Positions 1 through 9,590 of a stretch of 64,000 nt of DNA are shown here, piece by piece (positions within the stretch are counted from its first letter, which is position 1; every line of letters starts with the position of its first letter). Below the pieces are notes generated by a model. The model ran no database searches. It worked only from the letters and a program-made list of their open reading frames with translations, and was not told the origin of the DNA. Source of the DNA: Eukaryota sp. TZLM1-RC (lineage: Eukaryota > Metamonada: BaSk clade); contig JAUPSS010000007.1 in the NCBI GenBank assembly GCA_040285825.1, positions 2,330,689 through 2,394,688 on the forward strand, given 5' to 3'. The translations under genes and the position numbers were made by a program.

Positions 1-1500
1 GTTCTCTCAGATAATAACAAGTATATGGAGTCCATCCCTATCTACAAGGGAACTGTCAAAGCCAACAAACCCACGACTTTTTCTGCAAGTTGCTTTAAGT
101 TAACTACTGTCAGCATGGTGCTTGGCCGTGATAGTGCCGAACTTAACATCCAGGCTTATGAACCTAAATCTTTCGTTTGTGCTGACTGGTTTTTAATCAG
201 TGACGGTAAACATTTCAAGCTTAAGAGTGCCTTCAGAAAGGGCGATCACCGCATGTCCATCAAGCTTACTCCTGAGGAAGTTCAATCGGTTCGTTCTTCT
301 GGCTTTTCTATCTTCCAAATCTCTCTCCATGTCATAGACTATATCAGAGACGTTGTTGAATTCTACAACATCATCAAACGAGAAGACCCACTCGCAATTA
401 AGAAGCTCATTGAAGACCAAATGGGTTTTGTCTATGAAAACAGAAACGCTGACTGGATCGACCCAATTAAGGTTGAACCATTTATTCAAAGTGGTGATGG
501 TTTGTTCAACTTCCCCATTTCTAAATGTAGTCATTGCTATGACCAAGTTCAACACTGTTGAGGCCTTCATTACCAGTGCTACTCTTTCCCGTGCTGGTCA
601 CTCCGCTATGGCCCTCCGTGACCCAGATACTCGTGAACTCTTTATTGTTGAAAATCAGCCCGCTCCAAGGTATCGTCAACCTTTTTTTTCTCACTCCAGA
701 AACGTTTTCCGAACTCCTTTCAAACAATGGATGGAGGAACTAACCAATGGAACCTTCGATAATTGTTTTGCTTCTCATTGTGCTGCCGTGTGGATGCCCT
801 TGAGTGACAAGGCTAGAGCTGCCTTTGATGAACAAAAAGCCTGGGAGTACTTCTTGGTTGCCGAAAAACACTTCCCTTATTCGTATGTAATGTTTCTAGG
901 ACTAACATTAGCGATTTCGCTGAAGCTTTCTCTGGAATTGACTCCACTGATCCCAACAGCTGGGCCCAACCTTTGTCTCCCAGTCTCTTGCCATTCATTG
1001 GTATCCTCGCTGACAGCTTCCTTCCTGACATGAGAGACGCTTACTTGCTCAGAGGGTTTGAAAAGCGTTTGAACCTCAAGGATGGACACTTTAAGACCTT
1101 TGCCCAGATTCTGGAATACTGCCACGAACATGACTTGGATATTGTTGAAATCGCCGCCATTCCTGAGCGTGACGAATGGATGTATGGCGGTCTTCCTTCT
1201 CTTCATTGTTCCTCATTAGTGTTCTCTATCCTCAAAGCTTCTGGTATGGTAGACGCCCTAACTGGAGGAAAGGGGGATATGATTCAAGCTACCGAAATGA
1301 CTCCTCGAGATATCTATCATTTGGGCATTTACAAGACTGGTCGCCCCTCAGTTTGTGATGTTGATGATCTCCCCTATTGTCAAATCTTGGGCAACTTTAA
1401 GGTTGAACTTCCTGGATTTAACAGTGTACCTTTGTATCCACATATGAATGAAAAGTGCTTCATCAATCCTGTATCTCCAAGAACACCTGAAAATTGTTAG
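1..1500 (+). CDS. Permuted papain-like (YiiX/C92-type) secreted-family protein, 5'-partial, three exons
   Basis: The frame is open from base 1 with no stop before the first Met at 25, so the 5' end probably lies outside the window. Coding segments 1-499, 531-882 and 912-1500 join into one frame of about 471 codons counted from the Met at 25. Visible blocks are SGDVIAMTKF, AGHSAMALRDPDTRELFIVE, FPYS, IPERDEWMYGG, CSSLVFSILKASG, ATEMTPRDIYHL and LPYCQILGNFKVELPGFNS. From memory this order matches an uncharacterised protist family with a circularly permuted NlpC/P60-papain fold, where the His of AGHS and the Cys of the LHCSS block would be catalytic. The reading frame breaks twice, each time at a GT...AG interval of 31 and 29 nt, so I read introns rather than lesions. 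Function and substrate are unknown. The family assignment is moderately sure. Confidence 0.65.
500..530 (+). other. Putative 31-nt spliceosomal intron
   Basis: It starts GTTTGT and ends TCTAAATGTAG. Removal joins the frame ending in SGD to VIAMTKF, giving the contiguous family motif SGDVIAM. Confidence 0.7.
883..911 (+). other. Putative 29-nt spliceosomal intron
   Basis: It starts GTATGT and ends ACTAACATTAG, a yeast-like branch consensus six bases from the AG. Removal restores the frame as FPYS-DFAEAF. A 17-nt alternative ending at the earlier TAG (899) also restores frame but fits the family spacing less well. Confidence 0.75.
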
Positions 1501-1618
1501 ATTTTAGTATTCTTTACGATGGCGCCCTGTAAATGATAAATATATTGCGTTGTGTGTTTATTTTATAACCATTCTATTTTCCATATTTAATTGAATAAAA
1601 ACATATACAAAATAAGAC

Positions 1619-4189
1619 CTACATTAAACTACATCCACAGCAAGAAGAGCAGCATCGCTTCTCCAATCTAGACTTTAACTCATCTCTTTCTTCTTCCAGT
1701 GATTCGCTATATTCTAACAACGACTTGTACATTTGTTCAGTTGGTCTTCCAGCAATGATATTAGAATGGCCAAACAAATGAAATTCAATTCCAGAGGAGA
1801 GGTAATGTAGGAAATCATCATGGTGATCAACATAAAAGAGCTCACAATAACCAAAGTCGCCACCGTTCCATAAATCGGGCAACCTAGAGGTCATTTCCAA
1901 TGAATCAGCATGGGGAAAATTAAATTCAAGAAATAAAGAACCATATTGCTTTGGATCAATGTTGGATAAATCAGAAATAGATAAAGATACTGCCGATATC
2001 AGATTCAATTCATTAAGAACTGGTGTATATTCAAGGGATAACGAAGGACCAACTGAAACTGCAGAACTAGACTTGAACTCTACATTAGATTTCAATTGAA
2101 GCATAAAAGTTCCCTTTTTCAAGGCACTTTCTTCATCAATTTTTAAAGTAAAAGTACCTAATAATTCATCAGGAATCTGAGACAACTCAGCAACTATATC
2201 ATTTTCTTTGATAATAGTTCTTGACTTATCAATTCCAGAAGATTTAAGAGCAGAATATGCTTCTGTCAAGTCATCAATAATCGACTCGAAACAATCAATC
2301 GTAATCAATCGTGATTGACTTGTCGAAAAATCAGTTACTTTAATCTGCAGACTGGAAACTTCATCTGAATTTGAAAACTTTGTGGAGCAAATTGAAATTG
2401 ATAAATCAAAAGCCAGCCCCAATTCAGCACACAAAAAGTTACCCTGTTCAATCAAAAATTCAACGCGAGTCAAATTCTTTATGAGCTCTGACGTAGGACA
2501 ATTTCTCCTAGTCAACTGTGCAATAAAATCAGCAATAGAATCTGGTAATATTTCAGATGGTGGATTTTGAGGATCAATAAAGATCAAAATATCGGAAAAA
2601 CAAGGACCTATCAGAATGACGTCACCAGAGTTCATTTTTATGGTATTTCCTTGACTCAACCATTTATTGTTAACTGCCACAACATAATCATCGACTAGCT
2701 CAATCAAAAATGATTGATCGTCATCAACAGAAACTTCCAAAAATGATGATTTAAGTTTTGAACCAAGAAAGGAACTTAATCGAATATCAGAATTGTCCAA
2801 ATAACCTATTCTAGTAACAGAAGCAGACAACTTGGAAACAAACACGCCATCCAAGGTAGAAGAATTTCCAAATAGAAAAGAGATTGGAAGACTTACAAGG
2901 AAAGGCGTTGAGATTTCAAGAGAAGTCAAGTCACTGAAGTCATCAATGGTCAAAAACAATGATTTTTGGTCATCATCTTCGATCAATTTGATAGTTTTAT
3001 CTTTTTCTTCTTTTTCATTACCCGTCACCATTGCCAATATTTCATTATAGTCTTCCAATAGATTCTGTTGAGCTTTATTTGACTCTGATAAATTCTTTTT
3101 CAATTCACTGATTTCCTCTTTCAGCTCATTAATCATTTTGATTTTTGGACAAACATTAACCACAGGTTTGACTGGAATTTGCCTTGCCCTTGCAGCAAAC
3201 TGTAGGGCTCCAAGAGTCTCTCCATAATGAACCCCAGCAGGGGAGATGGCAACAATAATAAATGTTAAGGAATTACCACCAAGACTATTGGAGAGAAGGT
3301 GGGTGAGGACAGAAGAGCGGTACGAGATAAATGATTTTCTGTTGGGATTCTTGGCAGCATCAGAGAGCCTTTGAACGACATTACCAAGTGCTAATAGAGA
3401 TTTGTTAATATTAGCTGCTTCTCTAAGTCTAGCTCCAGAGGCATTAGTTTTTGACTGTCTCTCACTCCCAGCCAAATCAATCAAATTGGTTTCCGATGCT
3501 ATTTCTGTCCCATCTTGAAACTTCCTTGTTAGCGAAATCTTGACAATACAGTGACTTCTACTTGATTCTGAATTCATGGTCGTCGAGGCTACTGCTCTGT
3601 TCTTATGAGACAGGTTAATTAGCTTCTGCAATTCCTTTTCTGATTCAACCTTACATCTTGTTAGTTTAGGAACCACGACTCCCAAGGTCTTGCATTGTCG
3701 TGGTACCAGTCGTGCTTTGTTGGAAGGATCAAGGAGGTCATGGATGATCTCGTTATACACTTCCAGCACGGAAACATGAAGTGAGACCGACTTTTGTTCG
3801 GATGGTTCCAGATTAGTGTACTCGTGGAAGAGATTCTTACTGAAGAGGGGAACAAGGCCAGGATGGGAGGATGACCCGAATAGAGTGTATGTTTTACCAG
3901 AGGAAGTTTGTCCATAAGCAAATATACTGCTATTCATTCCTTTCCACAGAGCATCCATGGCAGGTTTCCCAATGGTTTCATAGACATCATCTTGGGTAGA
4001 ATAAGGTTTAGAAGTATCAAATGACCAGAAAATGTTATCAAATGCAAAGGTGCGATCACTGTTTCTGACAGGATCTGTAAGGTGCAGGATGTTGTCAGAC
4101 ATACGAGCAACTGGTGCTGTATTAGTAGCAGATTCGGAAGAATTGAATGGGCGAATACGAACGCTTACATTGATGTTACTGTCGGACAT
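1619..4189 (-). CDS. Kinesin-3-like motor with FHA-like domain and C-terminal CaaX box
   Basis: Plus-end-type microtubule motor of 856 residues from the Met at 4189. An upstream in-frame extension of 75 codons lacks motor similarity and is not used. The motor domain covers about residues 5-350: P-loop GQTSSGKT at 93-100, switch I NSESSRSH at 206-213, switch II DLAGSE at 238-243. The FWSFD block early in the motor and a forkhead-associated-like domain near 420-520 after a short coiled coil point to kinesin-3 (Unc104/KIF1/KIF13 group). No PH domain is evident. The C-terminus is cysteine-rich and ends CCGCSLM, a canonical CaaX box (Met favours farnesylation) preceded by further Cys that could be palmitoylated. 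Inference: lipid tail-anchoring to membrane cargo. It converges on the upstream gene with only about 120 bp between stops. Confidence 0.9.
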   Translation of the reverse strand: MSDSNINVSVRIRPFNSSESATNTAPVARMSDNILHLTDPVRNSDRTFAFDNIFWSFDTSKPYSTQDDVYETIGKPAMDALWKGMNSSIFAYGQTSSGKTYTLFGSSSHPGLVPLFSKNLFHEYTNLEPSEQKSVSLHVSVLEVYNEIIHDLLDPSNKARLVPRQCKTLGVVVPKLTRCKVESEKELQKLINLSHKNRAVASTTMNSESSRSHCIVKISLTRKFQDGTEIASETNLIDLAGSERQSKTNASGARLREAANINKSLLALGNVVQRLSDAAKNPNRKSFISYRSSVLTHLLSNSLGGNSLTFIIVAISPAGVHYGETLGALQFAARARQIPVKPVVNVCPKIKMINELKEEISELKKNLSESNKAQQNLLEDYNEILAMVTGNEKEEKDKTIKLIEDDDQKSLFLTIDDFSDLTSLEISTPFLVSLPISFLFGNSSTLDGVFVSKLSASVTRIGYLDNSDIRLSSFLGSKLKSSFLEVSVDDDQSFLIELVDDYVVAVNNKWLSQGNTIKMNSGDVILIGPCFSDILIFIDPQNPPSEILPDSIADFIAQLTRRNCPTSELIKNLTRVEFLIEQGNFLCAELGLAFDLSISICSTKFSNSDEVSSLQIKVTDFSTSQSRLITIDCFESIIDDLTEAYSALKSSGIDKSRTIIKENDIVAELSQIPDELLGTFTLKIDEESALKKGTFMLQLKSNVEFKSSSAVSVGPSLSLEYTPVLNELNLISAVSLSISDLSNIDPKQYGSLFLEFNFPHADSLEMTSRLPDLWNGGDFGYCELFYVDHHDDFLHYLSSGIEFHLFGHSNIIAGRPTEQMYKSLLEYSESLEEERDELKSRLEKRCCSSCCGCSLM

Positions 4190-4656
4190 GATCCAACAAC
4201 TTTGAGGAAAAAAAGATGTGGATTTATAGATGCCAAAATTGGCAAAAATTGGCACAGAAATTAAACTCTTCAACACAGATTTCCAAAAATGCTGGAGTAG
4301 AGTTGGATTAAAAATGTACCTTTGTATTAAGGAAGCATTGACAACCATTGTGTAATTGATCGTGATCGTCATTCTTCCTATTGATTTTTTCCAAATACCT
4401 TGCCAACCATACAACTTACATTCACAAAGTGGACAACTACGGCATCACCACCAGTTGAAATGGTGACAATAACATTTAGGTAATCATGATTGGCAAGGGG
4501 ATGATTCTCATTGTGAACCTGTTCCTAATTTATTTTACGCATATCAGCAAAAAAATTTTATTCGAAAATAATGTTTGATGTTATGTATTTGTCACAAAAT
4601 TTAATCACACCGCATTGCTTTAATGAAAAACACTCGAATTCGAACAGAGCAATAAA
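4190..4656. other. Intergenic, about 470 bp
   Basis: Spacer between the kinesin start and the 3' end of the PLP enzyme gene, both on the minus strand. I see no convincing gene. The kinesin promoter should lie here. Confidence 0.5.
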
Positions 4657-5862
4657 TTAATTATTTCCAATTTTCAAAACACTGGCAATTTCAGCAATTC
4701 CTTTAAGAACTTCATCCTTAGTTGTAAACAATCCAAATGATACCCTTACTGTCCCTAAACTCCTCTCGTCATCCACTCCGATTGCTTTCAATGTAGATGA
4801 AGGCTTTACGCAACTAGAATGACATGCAGCTCCTGCGCTGAGAAGAACCTTATCTGCCAGTCTCGAAACGATCTCAGCCCCTGAAACACTACCTTTCTTC
4901 TCAAAAAAGACAGATAGTGTATTTGGGAGGACTAGTTCTGATGTAGAATCCACATTACACCCAAATTCAACCCCCAACGAATCACACTTCCTTGTCATCT
5001 CCTCCATGAATAGTTTCTTCAACCCTCTCATGTACTCAGCTCTTTCTTCAATTCCTTCACTTACAATGTCTAATGCCTTACTCAAAGCCACAGCATGATG
5101 GACCGCTTCTGTCCCTGCTCTCAACCCCCTTTCCTGTCCCCCTCCCTTGATGGTCCCGTCAATCGTAACTCCTCTGCGTATGATCAACATACCGCTGCCT
5201 TTGGGAGCATAGAATTTATGGCCAGTGATGGTCATTAGGTCAACATTTAGTTCTCTAAAAGAAACCGGAAGCTTTCCAATTATTTGCGAAGCATCTGTGT
5301 GAAAAACAATTTCCATTTTTCCCTTAAAATGCTGAATAATGTTTGAAATTTTACTTATAGGTTGAACAGTTCCAATCTCATTATTAGCAGTCATAATAGA
5401 TATAAATAAATTAGTTACACCAATTTTGCATAAGTGATCTAATTCAGAGTAAAGGAAATCTAAATCAACAAAACCAGATGAATTGACAGGAATAATGGAT
5501 TGAGAAACTGGAAAATAATCACAAAGAAAGCCACAAGGCTTTGCAACACTTGGATGTTCAAAACAAGAGCACAAAACATGAAACTTTGAGTTGGAGTCTG
5601 GTGAAAAGCGTTGGAAAAACCATCCCTGGATGGCGATATTGTTGCTTTCTGAACCGCTCGCCGTAAAAACTATTTCATCTGCGTTACATTGAAGAAGAGA
5701 GGACACGTTGAGTCGGCTATTTTGGAGTATCTGCTTAGCGAGCTTGCCAGATATGTGATTTGAACTCGGGTTGGACCAATAGTTGTGAAGGGTGTGTGAT
5801 ATCGAATCTATGACATCTGGATGTATAGGAGTCGTGGCATTGTAGTCGAAATTGATGACCAT
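4657..5862 (-). CDS. Selenocysteine lyase / NifS-class cysteine desulfurase-like PLP enzyme
   Basis: A 401-residue class-V aminotransferase fold enzyme. N-terminal FDYNATTPIHPDVI is followed by GSESNNIAI, HTDAS near 188-192 (PLP-stacking His is in the NEIG region), TITGHKF with the PLP Lys at 216, GGGQERGLRAGTE at 240-252 and catalytic Cys347 in SAGAACHSS. The sequence after the catalytic Cys (CVKPSSTLKAIGV) and the short Cys loop resemble eukaryotic selenocysteine lyase rather than mitochondrial IscS/Nfs1. There is no mitochondrial presequence; the protein begins MVINFDYNATT, so it should be cytosolic. The reaction would release Se or S from selenocysteine or cysteine as alanine is formed. 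Which substrate is used cannot be told from sequence alone. Confidence 0.88.
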   Translation of the reverse strand: MVINFDYNATTPIHPDVIDSISHTLHNYWSNPSSNHISGKLAKQILQNSRLNVSSLLQCNADEIVFTASGSESNNIAIQGWFFQRFSPDSNSKFHVLCSCFEHPSVAKPCGFLCDYFPVSQSIIPVNSSGFVDLDFLYSELDHLCKIGVTNLFISIMTANNEIGTVQPISKISNIIQHFKGKMEIVFHTDASQIIGKLPVSFRELNVDLMTITGHKFYAPKGSGMLIIRRGVTIDGTIKGGGQERGLRAGTEAVHHAVALSKALDIVSEGIEERAEYMRGLKKLFMEEMTRKCDSLGVEFGCNVDSTSELVLPNTLSVFFEKKGSVSGAEIVSRLADKVLLSAGAACHSSCVKPSSTLKAIGVDDERSLGTVRVSFGLFTTKDEVLKGIAEIASVLKIGNN

Positions 5863-6569
5863 ATGTAATGGGGTCTAGTTACCCAGAGTCTTTATTTATT
5901 TGTGGGGAGAAGTGTATGTTGTTGTGAAAGGTTTTGTTTTTGCTACCAAAAGATTTTTAATCAATTTCATTTATTTTTAAAACTACAATCTACAAATCAA
6001 TATCTTCAAAACAAGCTTCCAAACCATCAAACCTTACAGTAGCAATGTCTTCCTAATGTGCACTGACATACATCAAAGCTTTCGAAATCATTTTAGGAAT
6101 TGATTTGAAAATAGTAAAAACAATACGATTTAGCCACAAGAGACGATCAAAACGCTAATTCATTTTTCTTTTTCAAAATCATCATTAAAATTCATGGCAG
6201 TTTTTCCAAGGCGTCCATACAACGATATGGCAAATGGACAAGTTTGGTAATCTACATGGCGAACATGTTTTAATCCATTTAAAGGATTTGCATATTTTTT
6301 CCTTTTATACAATTCTGAATCGTCAAGGGGAGGTACTTCGGATTGTGCATTTCTCAAGGCATTTTTTTGCAAACATTCACTGTAACGACATCAACAACAT
6401 TCAAGACATCATCAAATGAGGGCACAACAAGATCAGCACGTCGTTTTCCATGTTCTGAATCTCTTACGTGTTCATTTATATAAAGAGACCTCAACAAAGG
6501 TTCCACAAATGATTCAATATGATAGGAATTACACATTGCATGGATTTGATCTCTGACTGCATCATGCAA

Positions 6570-6588
6570 CAGGGATGACTAAAGTGGT
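6570..6588 (+). repeat. Left terminal inverted repeat of hAT-like element
   Basis: 19 bp that pair with 7483-7501, with one mismatch at position 8. Confidence 0.85.
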
Positions 6589-6743
6589 CCAAAAAATGAA
6601 ATTAAAGTACTTTATTTACTTTAAGCTTTACTTTAAACTTTAAGCTTTAAGCTCTAAAATTGGCTAAAGTGGTATAAAGTAGTGAACGCTTCTTTCTTTA
6701 CTCTCCACCCCTTTCTCACTTCATTTTTCTTATATATTTTCTT

Positions 6744-7226
6744 TTGTTAATGACTTCACTCCCTTGTGAGGCTTGGACGAATGTCTGTCAAGTCAACGAA
6801 GTTGTTTCAAAGACTTGTGCGCGCTTTCAATGTCTATTATGCGATGAGGTCTATTCTGTCAACCGATGGGCAATGGAAGGGCATTATGTACCTGACCTAC
6901 TACCTAAAAGACAGGTACCGTTATGCAACCAAATAGGGTGTCCTGAGAGTAACAATGGTAAGAAGGTTGCAGACTTACGAGTGTATCTAGCTACACATTC
7001 TAGACAACGCAAAAGACGAGCTTCCAGTATCAATAGTCCAGCTCCTAGACAAGCACTTCCGTCCTTTTCAAGTCCTTCTCCACTTACTCCTTTTAGAGGA
7101 GGAAGAAGTAGTTCAAAGAAGTATTGGGACTGGCTGAATGGTGCAGATGTCCCCAATGAACCTGATGAGTTGGAAGTAAGTAGCGGGGTGTCATCCGATG
7201 AAGATGTAATTGAGATCCATGAGTAG
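6744..7226 (+). CDS. BED-zinc-finger-like small protein inside the hAT-like element
   Basis: 160 residues. The N-terminal half has FQCLLC (CxxC), then EGHYVPDL and VPLC, a C2-H-C spacing reminiscent of the BED finger used by hAT transposases to bind terminal repeats. A basic stretch HSRQRKRR and a Ser/Pro-rich linker follow, and the C-terminus is acidic (SSDEDVIEIHE). There is no transposase DDE/RNase H domain. It could be a terminal-repeat-binding remnant or a regulator. AAAGT-rich subterminal DNA on both sides would be its natural ligand. Inference only; it could also be a non-functional ORF. Confidence 0.5.
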   Translation: MLMTSLPCEAWTNVCQVNEVVSKTCARFQCLLCDEVYSVNRWAMEGHYVPDLLPKRQVPLCNQIGCPESNNGKKVADLRVYLATHSRQRKRRASSINSPAPRQALPSFSSPSPLTPFRGGRSSSKKYWDWLNGADVPNEPDELEVSSGVSSDEDVIEIHE

Positions 7227-7438
7227 AAGAGTGTTGGTGCTCATCCACCACATACTTATTTTTTCAATCAGTTTTTGATGAGTTTCTGAATAAATGTTAG
7301 GTTTTGTTATCTTATGGTGAATTGAAAAGTTACCTTACTTGAAGAGGATTTCGTAAATAGAATGTTCTCAATTAAAATGTACAACATGTTTGTCAAACCA
7401 AATAATGATGACTCTACTTTATCAAAAAAAGATTCTTT

Positions 7439-7468
7439 AAAGTAAAGTAAAGTAAAGTAAAGTAAAGT
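7439..7468 (+). repeat. Pentanucleotide (AAAGT)6 subterminal repeat
   Basis: Six tandem AAAGT units sit 15 bp inside the right terminal repeat. Scattered ACTTTA units lie at the left end (6600-6650). hAT transposases commonly bind short subterminal repeats. Confidence 0.8.
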
Positions 7469-7482
7469 GCTTAAAGTACTTT

Positions 7483-7501
7483 ACCACTTTAGTTATCCCT
7501 G
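7483..7501 (-). repeat. Right terminal inverted repeat of hAT-like element
   Basis: Complement of the left terminal repeat, immediately followed by the TCATGCAA target duplication at 7502-7509. Confidence 0.85.
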
Positions 7502-8254
7502 TCATGCAATGTAGAAGGATAAGAAGTAAATCTGTTACAATTGAATAAATGTGAAAATGTCAAACCAGCTCCACATTTGCAAAACAGATGATTGGGCAAA
7601 TTACAGGGCCACAAATAACAACCCATCCTCATGGTAGTAGTCCATTAGTTGTCATTTAAAATAACCCATAAGTTTGGGGAATTGGTTCAGCAAAACTGCA
7701 GATGAACTCTCCGTTAAATCAAAAATTTTGCAGAAGCAAGATTTTGTTGCTTAGCTGTGCTAAGTTGAACAATAAAATCCTTACTTTTCAGATTTTTTCA
7801 GATGTTTTTGGTGTCTTTTCAGTGCAAACTTCAATGAAGAGATACCTCTTTCTACATTGTCTTGAATAGCAATAAGGAAACATGTTTGCCATAAGTCAGA
7901 AGACAAACCTGATACTTCTTCCCTTAAATAATCTGAAGAAAAAAAAGTTTATTTTTTGTATAGAAAAAAATAGACTAAATATTTGTGGATACAAAATTGA
8001 ATAAACATTAAAAACATAATCATAAACAATAGAAGAAGATGTTCGTTTCTGTCAACTTAAGCTCTTCCATATCATCCAGATATTTTCAATATTTTTTTAC
8101 ACAATGAATTTGGATAGATCTGCATTATTCAATTCTCTTCTCTGAACCAAAATGTAATTTGCAACACATAATCATGAAAGAAGAACAAAAATAGAAAAAT
8201 ATTTTAAAAGTTGTCAGTTCAATCGCACAAAGAATGATCTTTATCAGACTTAAT

Positions 8255-8480
8255 TTCATTCAACTACGGTGTTTCTTCAAGCAAAGGCTTTTTGATGCAC
8301 AAATTTCTTTCCTTTCTAATCACATGAAACCAGAACCTCTGGCAACATCATGTATGGAATAATTGCAATCATTTGGGAATAAATGGCAGCATAATATGAG
8401 GTGAGTTGCCGAGAATTCACATAAGCGCAGTTGTCATAAGGCAAGTTCTCAGTTGGAATAATAAAATGCAAACTCAATTC
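8255..8480 (-). pseudogene. RLE non-LTR lineage A remnant
   Basis: Short, very diverged stretch. GTGTTTCTTCAAGCAAAGGC at about 8269-8288 parallels the minus-strand lineage A sequence near 55260-55280 (the KEPLLKETLS region of the RLE domain). No open frame remains. Confidence 0.4.
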
Positions 8481-9590
8481 TGTTGGAATGGCTTTATAAA
8501 TTCAATAATTTCTTATTAGTTTCGTGGATAACTCTTACTATTTGCTATTCTTGATTGTTCTATCCTACTATTATTTTACATATTTCTTCATTCTATTCAC
8601 ATTTTTTTCTCAATTTCTCCTTTACTTTTGCTTTCTTTTTTGCCTTTTTCCCATTATTTGAATATATATGCAACTTCTAATTCTTCTTTCCTGACATGAA
8701 TTTTGTTAGAAAATTTTCTCATACATTATTAGTAGAACAATCCTTTTCAAAAAGAATTATTTATTCCAACGAAAAACTTAACAACAAACTCAGAACTCTA
8801 TATCTTCATATCCAAATCACCCAAAAAGAATTAATTGGAAGTTTTCCCTTCATACAAACGACCAAGAGATTGACTGGAATGAGATAGACTGGTCAAAGAT
8901 GTGATTAGATTTTTTTGTTCCCGGCTTAATAATAATTAGACTGGCTAAAAAACGATTTGCTTATATTAGATTATATAATTAGATTATATGTTGAATCGAC
9001 AATATGACAGATACCTGTTTTTAACCAAGCTTCTCGTTGACCTCAAATCAACTGAACAACAGTTGTAGTTGTTATCAAAATACAAAAATTAAACCCAAGT
9101 TTATGGTTGGTTGAGATCAATTATTTTCAATACATTCAGTTAGTGGTCAAAGATTCGAAATCACATACAGCATTGTAAATTCACACAAAACCTATTGTGT
9201 AATCCTGTCCAGCTCGAATCAAGTTTCAGAGACAATTCATATAAGTAATAAATTATACAATTCTGATTGATTTTCGCCGCTCAACCTCTCTCATCTCTCT
9301 TTCAAGCTCTATTTTTCCTCACTTCTACTGAATCAATCAATAGTGTAGCAATATTAGTGAAAAAGTTGTGACGAATTAAAAATACCACTTGTCTTATGTT
9401 CACAACACCTTGAATCATAAACACAGGAACCGCTCTATGAGAAAAACACTGGTTTGATCTGTGTAATTCACATCAACGGGTCATTTCCTAAACAAATCCT
9501 GGAAACCATTTTTAGGTTATATGATTTGGATTGAGATCATTGTAGTTAATTTGAATCAAAACATATGATTATAGTTTCCTCCCTTTTGGA
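8481..9590. other. Non-coding AT-rich interval
   Basis: About 1.1 kb with only short frames (the longest, 8696-8887, has no recognisable motif). 7936-8254 is equally featureless. It probably holds the promoter of the OFD1-like gene at its right edge. Confidence 0.4.

Larger units (their letters stand above)
6570..7501 (+). mobile_element. hAT-like DNA transposon, miniature, with 8-bp TSD
   Basis: Terminal inverted repeats: left end CAGGGATGACTAAAGTGGT (6570-6588), and right end (7483-7501), whose reverse complement is CAGGGATAACTAAAGTGGT. These are 19 bp with one mismatch. AAAGTACTTTA also occurs just inside both ends. The 8-bp direct duplication TCATGCAA occupies 6562-6569 and 7502-7509. 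An 8-bp TSD with a CAGGG terminus is the hallmark of the hAT superfamily. The only internal ORF (6744-7226) encodes a small BED-finger-like protein and no RNase H-like transposase, so the element is probably non-autonomous. Confidence 0.85.
5985..7935 (-). pseudogene. RLE non-LTR retrotransposon, lineage B, degenerate, split by a hAT-like insertion
   Basis: Minus-strand remnant of the C-terminal half of a reverse-transcriptase polyprotein. In coding order from about 7935 it shows a thumb/linker segment (SSDLWQTCF...), a CxC...H...C knuckle near 7620-7500, HDAVRDQIHAMCN up to 6569-6540, RRADLVVP...LNVVDVVTVNVC (PD-(D/E)XK-like RLE motif, near 6430-6370), and an acidic C-terminus ending near 5990. 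The same order appears in better-preserved lineage B copies at 50.9 and 62.9 kb. Several frameshifts and stops make it inactive. The 932-bp element at 6570-7501 interrupts the HDAVRDQ region and is flanked by TCATGCAA on both sides. Confidence 0.7.

Noticed and set aside
4190-4414. 75-codon N-terminal extension of the kinesin frame
   Set aside because: No similarity to kinesin N-termini. MSDSNINVSVRIRPF at 4189 is the usual motor start.
8696-8887. 63-codon plus-strand ORF
   Set aside because: Lys/Asn/Phe-rich composition typical of random AT-rich DNA; no motif.
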